Origin: Desemzia sp045528445 | GTDB taxonomy: Bacteria; Bacillota; Bacilli; Lactobacillales; Carnobacteriaceae | DNA: 64,000 nt | Direction of reading: 5' to 3' | Assembly: GCF_045528445.1 (NCBI RefSeq) | Contig: NZ_JBGQQU010000017.1 | Location: 1-64,000, forward strand | Part shown: piece by piece, positions 33,720-43,108 of the stretch | Layout: each line of letters begins with the position of its first letter | Numbering within the stretch: position 1 is the first letter of the stretch | Notes under the pieces: generated by a model | Told to the model about the DNA's origin: nothing | The model's input: only the letters and a program-made list of their open reading frames with translations | The model's database searches: none | Position numbers and translations under genes: made by a program

Positions 33720-34445
33720 ATGAAAAAAGTATTGATCGTAGACGATGAACCTTCAATTATTACGTTACTAGCGTTTAATTTAGAAAAAGAAGGCTATTCA
33801 GTTAAAACGGCTTCTGATGGATTAGAAGGGTACGAGTTAGCTGTTACGAAATCATTTGATTTTATTATTTTAGATTTAATGTTGCCATCAATGGATGGAA
33901 TGGATATTTGTAAAAAGCTGCGTCAAGAAAAGATCAACACTCCTATCTTGATGTTAACTGCTAAAGACGATGAACTCGAAAAAATTATAGGGTTAGAACT
34001 GGGCGCGGATGACTATATGACAAAGCCGTTCAGCCCTCGGGAAGTCTTAGCTCGAATGAAGGCTATCATGCGTAGAATGGGTGAGCCTTCTGAGAATACT
34101 GAAAACGAAGCTAAAACAGATGTGCCAAATGAAGACGAAAAAATCGAAGTGGGAGAAATCGTCATTTACCCACAACAATATGAAGTAGTGGTTCGCGGTG
34201 ACCAAATCGAATTGACACCAAAAGAATTCGAACTGCTCTTGTATATGACTAAAAGATTGAATCGTATTCTAAGCCGTGAGCAGCTTCTTAATGCTATTTG
34301 GAACTTTGATTATGCAGGAGAAACACGAATTGTGGATGTGCATATCAGTCACTTACGCGAAAAAATCGAAGTAGATACTAAAAATCCTGAATACATTCGT
34401 ACTGTTAGAGGTTTCGGATATAAATTCGAGGCGCCTAAAGTATGA
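33720..34445 (+). CDS. phoP: Phosphate response regulator PhoP (PnpR)
   Basis: OmpR-type response regulator of 241 residues. The receiver domain has the acidic pair in VDDEPS, the phospho-acceptor Asp in LDLMLPSMDG (about residue 53), the Thr/Ser in MLTAKDD and Lys in TKPF. An acidic linker is followed by a winged-helix DNA-binding domain (LTPKEFELLLYM, SREQLLNAIW, VDVHISHLREKI, RTVRGFGYKFE). It overlaps phoR by 4 bp. The pst genes that follow and TTTACA repeats before them identify the pathway. Confidence 0.92.
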   Translation: MKKVLIVDDEPSIITLLAFNLEKEGYSVKTASDGLEGYELAVTKSFDFIILDLMLPSMDGMDICKKLRQEKINTPILMLTAKDDELEKIIGLELGADDYMTKPFSPREVLARMKAIMRRMGEPSENTENEAKTDVPNEDEKIEVGEIVIYPQQYEVVVRGDQIELTPKEFELLLYMTKRLNRILSREQLLNAIWNFDYAGETRIVDVHISHLREKIEVDTKNPEYIRTVRGFGYKFEAPKV

Positions 34446-36217
34446 AGCAACTGCATTTAAGGATTTTAAGTACCTTTATGATTATTTTCATTTTGTTCAG
34501 CTTAGTATTCGGTGTCTTTTTAAATAATCTATTGGACTCGCATTCTCGTGAGCGACAAAGTGACACATTGATTGAACAAGCTCGATTGATGGGTTCCTTT
34601 TTATCCGATGACTTCGTAGAAAACAGCCCGATATCTGACACTTTAATGCAAATGGATGCTCTGTCTGTCCAACTGGATGAACGAATCACATTGATTCAAC
34701 CAGATGGTACAGTTATTTATGATTCTGAAACAAATGCAGAAACGTTAGAGAATCATGCGAAAAGAGAAGAAGTGGAAACAGTTATAGATGGAAGTTCTTA
34801 TGGAATAGGATCCCGGGTGAGCAATAGTACAGGGATAGAAGAATACTATGTGGCTGTACCTTTATTTGATGAAACTGGTGAACTCATTAATATCCTGCGT
34901 TTGTCTCAACCAGTTGAAACCATTACTCAGTTGTACACTGAAATTAATCAGTCTCTGGTTCTATTTATTATTGTGGCTTTATTAGTAGCGTCAATCATCA
35001 CGTATTTCACAACTAAACGCATTATAAGCCCTATAGAAGAAGTTATGGATGTGACAAAAGAGCTTTCTGAAAAACACTATACGGTGCGTTATTCGGGTCA
35101 AGGATTTGGAGAGATTTCTAAATTGGGCTCAACTGTAAATGAACTGGCAGAGAGTTTAGAAAACCAAATGTTGGAGATTAGACAAAACGATGAACGACTG
35201 TATGAGTTGATCAATCATTTAGTGATTGGCGTCATGCTACTGGACGATCAACGCAACATCCAAATGGTCAATCCAGCCATGAATCGGATTTTAGGTGAAG
35301 ATACGTCTAAACTGTTAGGGAAAACTTATGTGGAAGCCATTAAAAGCTATGGGTTAAGTCATATTATAGAGAGAGCGTACAGAAGGAAAAAAGCTCAAAA
35401 TAATGAGATTTATTTCTATTATCCACAAGATCGGATCGTGGATGCCAATATTGTTCCGATCAGCGGGAAAAATCCTGGAGAACTCAACGTGATCGTTTTG
35501 CTGTATGATATTACGGAAATCAGGAGATTGGAAAAAGTCCGGACAGACTTCGTTGCCAATGCATCTCATGAGTTGAGAACGCCTGTAACAGCTCTAAAAG
35601 GCTTTGCAGAGACACTTCTAGACGGAGCGAAGGAAGACAAAGAAGTATTGGATCAATTTCTGGAAATCATGTTAAAAGAAAGCATTCGGTTAGATTCTAT
35701 TGTCAACGATATTTTAGAATTATCTCGCGTAGAACAAAAACAAGTTCCTGTAAATGCGGAAAACGTGAAGGTGCGAGAGGCTATTGAATCAACTTTCAAA
35801 TTAGTGAAACAAAAAGCGGAAAGTAAACAAATGGAACTTTCTATTATTGAAGAAGATACAGTCAGTATCCAAACCGACTTAAGTCGCTTAAAACAGGTCT
35901 TAGCTAATTTGATCAACAACGCCATTGTGTATACTCAAGAAAAAGGGAAAGTAGTCGTGAAGATTCATAAAGAGGATGAATATGCTGTTATTGAAGTAAG
36001 TGATAATGGTATTGGAATTCCTGAAGATGAACAAGACCGGATTTTCGAACGTTTTTATCGTGTAGATAAAGCGAGAAGCCGAAACTCTGGTGGAACAGGA
36101 TTAGGATTATCCATCGTGAAGTATTTAGTGGAGAACTTAAATGGTTCGATCACTGTACACAGTAAATTAGGACTTGGAACCACCTTCACAGTTAAATTGC
36201 CCTATCATTTGATTTAA
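34442..36217 (+). CDS. phoR: Phosphate sensor histidine kinase PhoR (PnpS)
   Basis: A 591-residue sensor kinase: membrane helix 1 (about 8-28), an extracellular domain (about 30-165), helix 2 (about 168-188), HAMP, a PAS domain (about 255-355, HLVIGVMLLDDQRNIQMVN, partly), the dimerisation helix with the phospho-His in NASHELRTPV, and the ATPase core with LANLINNAIVY, VSDNGIGIPED, ERFYRVDKARSR and GGTGLGLSIV. This order fits PhoR and also WalK; the adjacent pst operons favour PhoR. ATGA overlap with phoP shows coupling. Confidence 0.92.
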   Translation: MKQLHLRILSTFMIIFILFSLVFGVFLNNLLDSHSRERQSDTLIEQARLMGSFLSDDFVENSPISDTLMQMDALSVQLDERITLIQPDGTVIYDSETNAETLENHAKREEVETVIDGSSYGIGSRVSNSTGIEEYYVAVPLFDETGELINILRLSQPVETITQLYTEINQSLVLFIIVALLVASIITYFTTKRIISPIEEVMDVTKELSEKHYTVRYSGQGFGEISKLGSTVNELAESLENQMLEIRQNDERLYELINHLVIGVMLLDDQRNIQMVNPAMNRILGEDTSKLLGKTYVEAIKSYGLSHIIERAYRRKKAQNNEIYFYYPQDRIVDANIVPISGKNPGELNVIVLLYDITEIRRLEKVRTDFVANASHELRTPVTALKGFAETLLDGAKEDKEVLDQFLEIMLKESIRLDSIVNDILELSRVEQKQVPVNAENVKVREAIESTFKLVKQKAESKQMELSIIEEDTVSIQTDLSRLKQVLANLINNAIVYTQEKGKVVVKIHKEDEYAVIEVSDNGIGIPEDEQDRIFERFYRVDKARSRNSGGTGLGLSIVKYLVENLNGSITVHSKLGLGTTFTVKLPYHLI

Positions 36218-36223
36218 ACTCAT

Positions 36224-36271
36224 AAAAGCTCAAGAAATCAGCAGAAATGTGGAGATTTCTTGAGCTTTTTT
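36224..36271 (+). terminator. Rho-independent terminator after phoR
   Basis: AAAAGCTCAAGAAATC pairs with GATTTCTTGAGCTTTT, with T residues following. A second hairpin, GGAGCAA/TTGCTCC (36476-36498), lies before the pstS1 promoter; its role is unclear. The remaining sequence up to 36500 shows no gene. Confidence 0.9.
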
Positions 36272-36505
36272 GTGTATTTCCAGCGATTACAGTTGAGGAT
36301 AACTCAACTGAAAGGTTCAAGAAACTGATTATTTGGGGATAAAGTCGGATAGAAAAATACTATTTTTCTTAAGCTATGTACACGCTGAGTATAACTATTA
36401 ATAGGTACAGTCTATCGAAGTTTGCGAAAATAATGACATAGGTTAAAGACTTATAAAGGAAAGATTGATCAAAAAGGAGCAACTAACCTTCTTGCTCCAT
36501 GTCCT

Positions 36506-36575
36506 TTTACATGAAGTTAATAATCTTTACATAATCCCAATGAAACATTACATAAAGTCGATTAAAAATTAATAT
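36506..36575 (+). promoter_or_regulatory. pstS1 promoter with TTTACAT repeats (candidate PhoP box)
   Basis: TTTACAT at 36506 and 36526 and ATTACAT at 36547 are spaced 20 and 21 bp apart; TTAATA at 36517 is 11 bp after the first. The last repeat occupies the -35 position, 17 bp before -10 TAATAT (36570-36575). Confidence 0.65.
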
Positions 36576-36646
36576 TCACAGTTTAAGATAGGTTTTGTGG
36601 ACGAGCGGATGTAGTCCAAAAAACCAAACAAAAAGGATGGGAATAA

Positions 36647-37558
36647 ATGGATTTCAAAAAAATATCTAAATATATGTTAACTACCGGAGCAGCTCTTTTA
36701 CTAGCAGCTTGTGGCGGTGGAGAAGAAGCTGGAACTGAAAGCGGAGATAATGCTGGGGGAGGAGATTTTGATACTTCTCAAACCATCAATGTTATCACAC
36801 GTGAAGATGGTTCAGGTACACGCGGTGCTTTTACAGAGATCACTGGTGTTTTAGTTGCAGATGGCGACACAGAAACAGACAATACTTACGCTGGAGCAAC
36901 GATTCAAAACAGTACTAACGGAGTCATGACCACTGTTGCTGGAGATCCTGTATCAATTGGTTATATCTCGTTGGGATCAATTAATGATACTGTAAAAGCA
37001 TTAATGATCAATGGAGTTGAGCCAAGTACGGAAACTGTTCAAGACGGTTCATATGAAATTGCTCGTCCATTCAACATTGCATACAGCGGTGAATTGAGCG
37101 AAGTTGCACAAGACTTCTGGACATTTGTTATGAGCGCTGAAGGACAAGAGTTAGTCGTTGGAGAAGGATATGTTGAAGCTGTTTCAGATGCACCTGCATA
37201 CGAAGCTGCTGAAGGACTTTCAGGAAATGTGAGTGTTGTAGGTTCAACTTCTGTAACTCCTGTAATGGAAGTATTGGTTGAAGAATATAAGAACTTAAAC
37301 CCAGATGTAACGATCGATATCACATCTAACGGTTCATCTGCTGGTATGACAGCAGCAATGGATGGATCTGCTGATATTGGTATGGCTTCTCGTGAATTAA
37401 AAGAAGAAGAACTTGCTGAATTAACTGCAGAGGCGCTTGCAATTGATGGTATCGCAGTAATCGTTCACCCTGATAATTCAGTGGAAGATTTAACTACAGA
37501 ACAAGTAAGACAAATTTATACTGGTGAAGTAACAACTTGGGCAGATGTTGCTGAATAA
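36647..37558 (+). CDS. pstS: Phosphate-binding lipoprotein PstS1, circularly permuted
   Basis: A 303-residue lipoprotein (lipobox LAAC, then a Gly/Glu-rich linker) that captures phosphate for the PstCAB transporter. The halves are in reversed order compared with normal PstS: residues about 45-180 carry the block that normally comes second (INVITREDGSGTRGAF, NGVMTTVAGDP, IGYISLGSI, the VEPSTETVQ tail), and residues about 190-303 carry the normal first half (VSVVGSTSVTPVMEVLVEEY, NGSSAGMTAAMDGSADIGMASR, IDGIAVIVHP, LTTEQVRQIYTGEVTTWADV). The protein ends exactly where the first half usually ends. All phosphate-contact motifs remain. GGATGGGAAT precedes the ATG. Confidence 0.93.
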   Translation: MDFKKISKYMLTTGAALLLAACGGGEEAGTESGDNAGGGDFDTSQTINVITREDGSGTRGAFTEITGVLVADGDTETDNTYAGATIQNSTNGVMTTVAGDPVSIGYISLGSINDTVKALMINGVEPSTETVQDGSYEIARPFNIAYSGELSEVAQDFWTFVMSAEGQELVVGEGYVEAVSDAPAYEAAEGLSGNVSVVGSTSVTPVMEVLVEEYKNLNPDVTIDITSNGSSAGMTAAMDGSADIGMASRELKEEELAELTAEALAIDGIAVIVHPDNSVEDLTTEQVRQIYTGEVTTWADVAE

Positions 37559-37567
37559 GTAAAACAA

Positions 37568-37601
37568 TTAAAAGAAGACCAATTTTTCTGGTCTTCTTTT
37601 A
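37568..37601 (+). terminator. Rho-independent terminator 1 after pstS1
   Basis: AAAAGAAGACCA (37570-37581) pairs with TGGTCTTCTTTT (37589-37600). Confidence 0.88.
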
Positions 37602-37632
37602 GAATGTAAGAAAAAACAAGACATTCAACTTT

Positions 37633-37674
37633 ACGAGCCTGCCTTATTGCTAAAGCAGGCTCGTTGTTTTTTTT
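37633..37674 (+). terminator. Rho-independent terminator 2 after pstS1
   Basis: ACGAGCCTGC (37633-37642) pairs with GCAGGCTCGT (37655-37664), followed by TGTTTTTTTT. Two terminators in a row would make pstS1 mRNA much more abundant than the downstream transporter genes. Confidence 0.9.
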
Positions 37675-37784
37675 ATGGGGTAATGAAATTAGGTAAACTA
37701 TTTTACAATTATCCATAAGTATACTGCCTTAAATGATATTGTATTTATGGATGATTTAATCTGTAACACAAAAAGGAGATAATC

Positions 37785-38648
37785 ATGAAAGCAAAAAAAT
37801 TAGAAGGATTTATGCAAGGTGTATTTCTATTTTCTGCCTTGATATCCGTACTATCAATTATTCTAATTATCATTTTCATGTTTGCAGGCGGAGTTCCGTT
37901 TATGATGGAATATGGATTGACTGATTTTTTGTTTGGAGAACGTTGGGCTCCTTCAAACTCGCCAGCATCATTTGGTATTTTACCAATGATTTTAGGATCA
38001 ATTTTTGTAACCATCGGTGCCATTGTTATCGGTGTACCGATCGGTATTTTAACAGCTATTTTCATGGCGGAATTTTGTCCTCCAAAGCTGCACAAAATCT
38101 TAAAACCAGCTGTTAACTTAATGGCAGCTATTCCCTCAATTGTTTATGGTTTCTTTGCATTGCAACTAATTGTTCCGATCATGCGTGACATTTTTGGCGG
38201 GACTGGAATGAATATGTTGACGGCGATGATTTTACTTGGAATCATGATTTTACCGACAATTATCGGTTTATCAGAATCTAGTTTACGATCTGTACCTAGA
38301 TCGTATTACACAGGAAGTATGGCTCTTGGCTCTACTCATGAACGCACGGTACTGAAAGTCATGTTGCCTGCTGCAAAATCTGGTATCATTTCTTCCGTCA
38401 TTTTAGGAGTCGGAAGAGCTATCGGTGAAACGATGGCGGTCGTATTGATTGCTGGGAACCAACCGATCATCCCTCAAAACTTGACAAGCGGAGTACGTAC
38501 ATTAACGACGAATATTGTTCTTGAAATGGCCTATGCTGCTGGTAATCATAGAGAAGCACTCATTGCTACTGGTGTTGTGCTATTCGTATTTATCTTAATT
38601 ATCAATGGAATTTTCATGATTATTAAGCGAAAGGAGTCTAAAGCATGA
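37785..38648 (+). CDS. pstC: Phosphate ABC transporter permease PstC1
   Basis: A 287-residue inner-membrane permease, six main membrane segments, with the MetI-like coupling loop ESSLRSVPRSYYTGSMALGSTHERT and GVGRAIGETMAVVLIAGN. It pairs with PstA1 (4-bp overlap) and PstB1. It starts 226 bp after pstS1, past two terminators, so it depends on readthrough or its own promoter. AAAAGGAG precedes the ATG. Confidence 0.93.
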   Translation: MKAKKLEGFMQGVFLFSALISVLSIILIIIFMFAGGVPFMMEYGLTDFLFGERWAPSNSPASFGILPMILGSIFVTIGAIVIGVPIGILTAIFMAEFCPPKLHKILKPAVNLMAAIPSIVYGFFALQLIVPIMRDIFGGTGMNMLTAMILLGIMILPTIIGLSESSLRSVPRSYYTGSMALGSTHERTVLKVMLPAAKSGIISSVILGVGRAIGETMAVVLIAGNQPIIPQNLTSGVRTLTTNIVLEMAYAAGNHREALIATGVVLFVFILIINGIFMIIKRKESKA

Positions 38649-39460
38649 GCAGTAAGATTATCCGCTCTCTAGTATATTTATCCGCCACAATCACATTTGC
38701 TTCACTAGTTTTTATTTTAGTGTACATCTTTTCAAATGGACTCCCTCATTTAACAGCAGATATGTTTGCATGGGAATTTACTCCAGATAATCAATCGTTG
38801 ATGCCTGCTTTGATTACGACTTTTATCGTTTTAGGACTAACGCTATTGATTGCAACTCCAATCGGTGTTTTTACAGGGTTTTATTTGGTAGAATATGCCA
38901 AAAAAGGAAATAAAGTAGTAGGAGCTATTCGTATGGCAACGGATACTTTAGCGGCCGTACCGTCAATTGTTTATGGATTGTTTGGAATGTTGTTCTTTGT
39001 AACTTTTTTAGGCTTTCAATACAGTGTGGCAGCAGGAGTGTTGACTTCTGTAATCATGGTGCTGCCTTTGATCATCCGTTCAACTGAAGAAGCATTGATG
39101 GCAGTAAATGATTCTCTTCGTGAAGCCAGTTTTGGTTTAGGAGCTGGAAAACTGAGAACGATTTTCAGAGTCGTTTTACCAGTCGCTATGCCCGGTATTT
39201 TAGCAGGAGTTATTTTAGCCAGTGGTCGAGTGATCGGAGAAACGGCTGCTTTAATGTACACCTTGGGCACTTCTTCTAATTTGCCAACTGGATTGTTTTC
39301 TTCAGGAAGAACGCTAGCTTTACACATGTATGTGTTATCAAATGAAGGTATCCATGTCAATCAATCGTTTGCTACCGGTGTAGTATTGATATTGTTTGTA
39401 TTGGTCATCAACGGACTGTCAACATTTCTTAGCAATAAGCTCACAAAGGGGACTAAATAA
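38645..39460 (+). CDS. pstA: Phosphate ABC transporter permease PstA1
   Basis: A 271-residue second permease, with the loop EEALMAVNDSLREASFGLGAGKLRT and SGRVIGETAALMYTLG. The start overlaps the pstC1 stop (ATGA) and its stop overlaps the pstB1 start (TAATG), so all three are translationally coupled. AAAGGAG precedes the ATG. Confidence 0.93.
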   Translation: MSSKIIRSLVYLSATITFASLVFILVYIFSNGLPHLTADMFAWEFTPDNQSLMPALITTFIVLGLTLLIATPIGVFTGFYLVEYAKKGNKVVGAIRMATDTLAAVPSIVYGLFGMLFFVTFLGFQYSVAAGVLTSVIMVLPLIIRSTEEALMAVNDSLREASFGLGAGKLRTIFRVVLPVAMPGILAGVILASGRVIGETAALMYTLGTSSNLPTGLFSSGRTLALHMYVLSNEGIHVNQSFATGVVLILFVLVINGLSTFLSNKLTKGTK

Positions 39461-40212
39461 TGAGTAAAATTAGTATAAAAGATATGAATCTTTGGTATGG
39501 GGACTTTCAAGCTTTACATGGCGTAAGCTTAGAGATTCCTAAAAATGAAATCACAGCATTTATCGGGCCATCTGGGTGTGGGAAATCTACGTTGATCAAA
39601 AGCTTAAACCGAATGAATGATTTAGTAGAAGGCTGCCGAATCGAAGGAGATATTTTATTAGATGGTAAAGATATCTATAATTCGAGTACAAATGTGAATA
39701 CTTTACGCAAGGATGTAGGGATGGTTTTCCAACAACCTAATCCGTTTCCAATGAGTATTTACAACAATATCGCGTATGGACCGAGAACACATGGAGTAAA
39801 AGATAAAAAAGAGTTGGATGAGATCGTTGAAAAAAGCTTGCGCGGTGCGGCTATTTGGGGTGAAGTGAAAGATGACTTAAACAAGAACGCACTCTCTATT
39901 TCTGGTGGACAACAACAAAGAATCTGTATAGCTCGAGCATTAGCTGTTCAACCAGAAGTATTATTGATGGATGAGCCAACCAGTGCATTGGATCCCATTT
40001 CAACTGCTAAAATAGAAGAATTGGTAACGGAGCTGAAAGAGAAGTATACTATAGTTATGGTTACTCACAATATGCAACAAGCATCTCGCGTTTCTGATAA
40101 TACAGCCTTCTTTTTCAATGGGTACATTATTGAATCTGGTGACACCAGAAAGATGTTTACCAATCCAGAGAAAAAACAAACAGAAGACTATATTTCAGGA
40201 CGATTTGGTTAG
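39460..40212 (+). CDS. pstB: Phosphate ABC transporter ATPase PstB1
   Basis: A 250-residue ATPase. Walker A GPSGCGKST (followed by LIKSLNRMND, typical of PstB), the PstB-type Q loop VFQQPNPFPMSIYNN, signature LSISGGQQQRICIARAL, and Walker B VLLMDEPTSALDP. VTHNMQQASRVSDNTAFFF is a PstB hallmark. AAAGGGG precedes the ATG. Confidence 0.95.
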   Translation: MSKISIKDMNLWYGDFQALHGVSLEIPKNEITAFIGPSGCGKSTLIKSLNRMNDLVEGCRIEGDILLDGKDIYNSSTNVNTLRKDVGMVFQQPNPFPMSIYNNIAYGPRTHGVKDKKELDEIVEKSLRGAAIWGEVKDDLNKNALSISGGQQQRICIARALAVQPEVLLMDEPTSALDPISTAKIEELVTELKEKYTIVMVTHNMQQASRVSDNTAFFFNGYIIESGDTRKMFTNPEKKQTEDYISGRFG

Positions 40213-40245
40213 AGTAGAAAATATGTAACAGAAAGAGGTCCTTCA

Positions 40246-40917
40246 ATGAGACAAAATTTTGAAGAAGAATTAAATGACTTACACGTTCATTTTTCTGAAA
40301 TGGGCATGATGGTAAATGAAGCTATCTACAAATCGGTAAAAGCGTTTGTCAATCATGACAAAGATTTAGCGCATGCTGTAATAGAGGACGATGATGCTAT
40401 CAATAACAGAGAAGCAGAGCTGGAAAATAAATGTTTTGAACTGATTGCTTTACAACAACCTGTGACGAGCGATTTACGGAAAATCATTACAGTGATGAAA
40501 GCTAGCGCGGACTTAGAGCGGATGGGAGACCACGCAGTAAGTATTTCAAAATCGACTATTCGAGTGAAAGGCAACAAACGTGTTCCAGAAATAGAAGCAG
40601 ATATTGCTGATTTAGCTGAAAAAGTAAAAGAAAGTGTCGAAGTCGTTTTAGAAGCCTATCTAAAATACGATGTAGAAAAAGCCGAAGAAATTGCTTTGAA
40701 CGACAGAAAGATTGATAAAGCTGCTCATACGATCACTGGAAAAGCCATTGAGGATATGAAAAGGAATTCAGAGTTGGTGATTGGGGCTACAGATTACATT
40801 TTAGTAGCAGGTTATCTAGAGCGAATCGGGGACTATGTCACGAATATTTGTGAATGGATCATTTACCATGAAACAGGAAAAGTAGTAGAGCTGAATACCA
40901 AAAATAAAGGTATCTAA
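40246..40917 (+). CDS. phoU: Phosphate transport regulator PhoU1
   Basis: A 223-residue, all-helical PhoU with two three-helix repeats and the metal-binding acid clusters (E-DDDAINNREAELE, DLERMGDHAVSISKS, YLERIGDYVTNICEW). PhoU passes the transporter state to PhoR and limits phosphate uptake. It closes the first pst operon, 34 bp after pstB1, and precedes a terminator. Confidence 0.93.
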   Translation: MRQNFEEELNDLHVHFSEMGMMVNEAIYKSVKAFVNHDKDLAHAVIEDDDAINNREAELENKCFELIALQQPVTSDLRKIITVMKASADLERMGDHAVSISKSTIRVKGNKRVPEIEADIADLAEKVKESVEVVLEAYLKYDVEKAEEIALNDRKIDKAAHTITGKAIEDMKRNSELVIGATDYILVAGYLERIGDYVTNICEWIIYHETGKVVELNTKNKGI

Positions 40918-41003
40918 GAAATACATGATGGAATTCTGTGTTTTATATTAGTTATTGTAAAAAAACTAGAAATTTTTTCAACAGACAATATTTGAATATG
41001 CAA

Positions 41004-41045
41004 TAAAAAAAGCGTTGAAGTTAGTGTAACTTCAACGCTTTTTTT
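41004..41045 (+). terminator. Rho-independent terminator after phoU1
   Basis: AAAAAAGCGTTGAAGTT pairs with AACTTCAACGCTTTTTT, followed by T. It separates the two pst operons. Confidence 0.92.
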
Positions 41046-41056
41046 GTATATTTTAA

Positions 41057-41165
41057 TTTTATGTAAAGGTTTTCCATTCATTCCCTTTACATAAAATTTA
41101 CAATAAGACTATATAAGATTTACAAAGTATCGGTATTATGGATTTGAGTTAATTTTATGTATACT
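41057..41165 (+). promoter_or_regulatory. pstS2 promoter with PhoP-box repeats and a 14-bp inverted repeat
   Basis: TTTACA stands at 41086, 41097 and 41119, in step with an 11-bp period. The first belongs to a perfect inverted repeat, ATTTTATGTAAAGG-N14-CCTTTACATAAAAT (about 41055-41096). -10 TATACT (41160-41165) has a poor -35, as expected for an activator-dependent promoter. Another TTTACAT at 41167 is just downstream. Confidence 0.75.
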
Positions 41166-41212
41166 ATTTACATACTCTATTTAAAAAAAGGTAATCTCAT
41201 GGGAGGTACATG

Positions 41213-42082
41213 ATGAAACTTAAAAAATTCCGTGTTCTTTTGACTATAATGGCCGGTTTGGTGTTGACAGCATGTGGTGAAGTAGTGGACGAAGAGTCTA
41301 TCACAGCTGTGGGTTCCTCAGCTTTACAGCCATTAGTAGAAGCAGCCGGTGAACAATACAGTGCAGAAAATTTAGGGAAATTTATTAATGTTCAAGGCGG
41401 TGGTAGCGGGACTGGGTTAAGCCAAATCGCTGCAGAAGCAGTAGATATTGGAAATTCAGATATTTTTGCGGAAGAAAGCGACGGAATCGATGAGACTAAA
41501 TTAGTCGACCACCGTGTTGCCGTAGTAGGTATCACACCTATAGTGACACCTGGGACTGGAGTAACAAATGTGACACTTGAAGAGTTACAGGGGATTTTTA
41601 CGGGAAAAATCACCAACTGGGAAGAATTAGGCGGAGTTGATCTTCCTATTACAGTCTTGAATCGTTCATCAGGAAGCGGGACAAGGGCAACCTTTGAAAA
41701 ATGGGTACTTGGAGATGACTTGAAGAGTATTGTTTCTCAAGAACAAGAATCCAGCGGGACAGTTCGTCAGATCGTGGCCAACACTCCTGGAACGATTAGT
41801 TATGTGGCTTTTTCATACGTAAATGACGATGTCGAAGCTTTGTCTATTAATGGAATTGAACCATCAGATGAAAATGTCAGTACAAATGATTGGCTCATCT
41901 GGTCTTATGAGCACATGTATACGAATGGAGAGCCCACAGGTCTTACAAAGGATTTTCTAGAGTACATGTTGTCAGAAGATGTACAAGGCGGTTTGATTGA
42001 AACATTAGGGTATATTCCCATCAACAAAATGGAAGTAGAAAGGGATTTTGAAGGGAATACAACTCCTATAGAAAATCCATAA
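41213..42082 (+). CDS. pstS: Phosphate-binding lipoprotein PstS2
   Basis: A 289-residue lipoprotein (lipobox LTAC) in the normal PstS order: ITAVGSSALQPLVEAAGEQY, GGGSGTGLSQI, VDIGNSDIF, ITPIVTPG, LEELQGIFTGKITNWEELGG, then LNRSSGSGTRATFEKW and GTISYVAFSYVND. Only low similarity to PstS1 remains outside the binding motifs. ATG at 41210 is an alternative; GGGAGG fits 41213 better. It heads the second pst operon behind clear PhoP-box repeats. Confidence 0.93.
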   Translation: MKLKKFRVLLTIMAGLVLTACGEVVDEESITAVGSSALQPLVEAAGEQYSAENLGKFINVQGGGSGTGLSQIAAEAVDIGNSDIFAEESDGIDETKLVDHRVAVVGITPIVTPGTGVTNVTLEELQGIFTGKITNWEELGGVDLPITVLNRSSGSGTRATFEKWVLGDDLKSIVSQEQESSGTVRQIVANTPGTISYVAFSYVNDDVEALSINGIEPSDENVSTNDWLIWSYEHMYTNGEPTGLTKDFLEYMLSEDVQGGLIETLGYIPINKMEVERDFEGNTTPIENP

Positions 42083-42184
42083 TTCAAAAAAATCGATAGT
42101 TAAAATATATGAAAGAGACGATTGTTTGAAAGAACAGCGTCTTTCGTTGCGCATTAGGCGGATGAGTACAAGGAGGTTTTCTTT

Positions 42185-43108
42185 TTGGAAGAGACACAAA
42201 GTAAATTTACACAAAAATCTAAAAAACGTAAATTTGAGCAATTTGGACGGACTATTAGTTTTATTTGTATCGCTTTTATTGTATTAGTCGTGTTGTCTAT
42301 TTTATATTTCGTAATTAGTAAAGGACTATCCACATTTACAACAAACGGGGTGTCCGTAATAGATTTTTTATTTGGTGATACGTGGCGTCCAGGTGAAGTA
42401 GGAGAAAATGGCACACCTTTAGTAGGGGCTTTGCCGATGATTTTAGGATCTTTTTATGTTACTTTGCTTTCAGCAGTATTAGCTACTCCTTTTGCGATTG
42501 CTGCAGCCATTTATATGATTGAGATTTCTCCTAAAAACGGAAAGAAAATCTTGCAACCTGTTATTGAATTATTGGTAGGAATTCCTTCCGTAGTATATGG
42601 TTTTATCGGTTTAACAGTTATCGTACCGTTTATCCGCAATATTTTTGGTGGAACTGGATTTGGTATCTTATCCGCTACAATGGTATTGTTCGTAATGATT
42701 TTGCCAACTGTTACTAGTATGGCTGTAGACGCCTTAAATGCAGTGCCAAGGCATTACCGCGAAGCATCCTTAGCAATGGGAGGAACACGCTGGCAAACGA
42801 TCTATAAGGTCGTTTTACGCGCAGCTACACCTGGTCTGTTAACTGCTGTAGTATTTGGTATGGCACGTGCTTTTGGAGAAGCCTTAGCAGTTCAAATGGT
42901 TATTGGGAATGCTGCTCTTGTTCCAACTGACTTGATTACTCCAGCTTCGACTTTAACAAGTATTTTAACGATGAGCATGGGGAATACAGTTATGGGAACG
43001 TTAGAGAACAATGTATTATGGTCTCTAGCAACCATCCTCTTAGTCATGGCTTTATTCTTTAACATATTGACACGTTGGATCGGGAAGAAAGGGGCAATGA
43101 AAAAATGA
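42185..43108 (+). CDS. pstC: Phosphate ABC transporter permease PstC2
   Basis: A 307-residue permease starting at TTG, 8 bp after AGGAGG. Blocks include FLFGDTWRPG, VELLVGIPSVVYGFIGL, DALNAVPRHYREASLAMGGTRWQT and GMARAFGEALAVQMVIGN. A 102-bp gap after pstS2 holds a weak hairpin, GAAAGA-ACG/CGTCTTTC, that may lower expression of the transporter part. It overlaps pstA2 by 4 bp. Confidence 0.92.
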   Translation: MEETQSKFTQKSKKRKFEQFGRTISFICIAFIVLVVLSILYFVISKGLSTFTTNGVSVIDFLFGDTWRPGEVGENGTPLVGALPMILGSFYVTLLSAVLATPFAIAAAIYMIEISPKNGKKILQPVIELLVGIPSVVYGFIGLTVIVPFIRNIFGGTGFGILSATMVLFVMILPTVTSMAVDALNAVPRHYREASLAMGGTRWQTIYKVVLRAATPGLLTAVVFGMARAFGEALAVQMVIGNAALVPTDLITPASTLTSILTMSMGNTVMGTLENNVLWSLATILLVMALFFNILTRWIGKKGAMKK

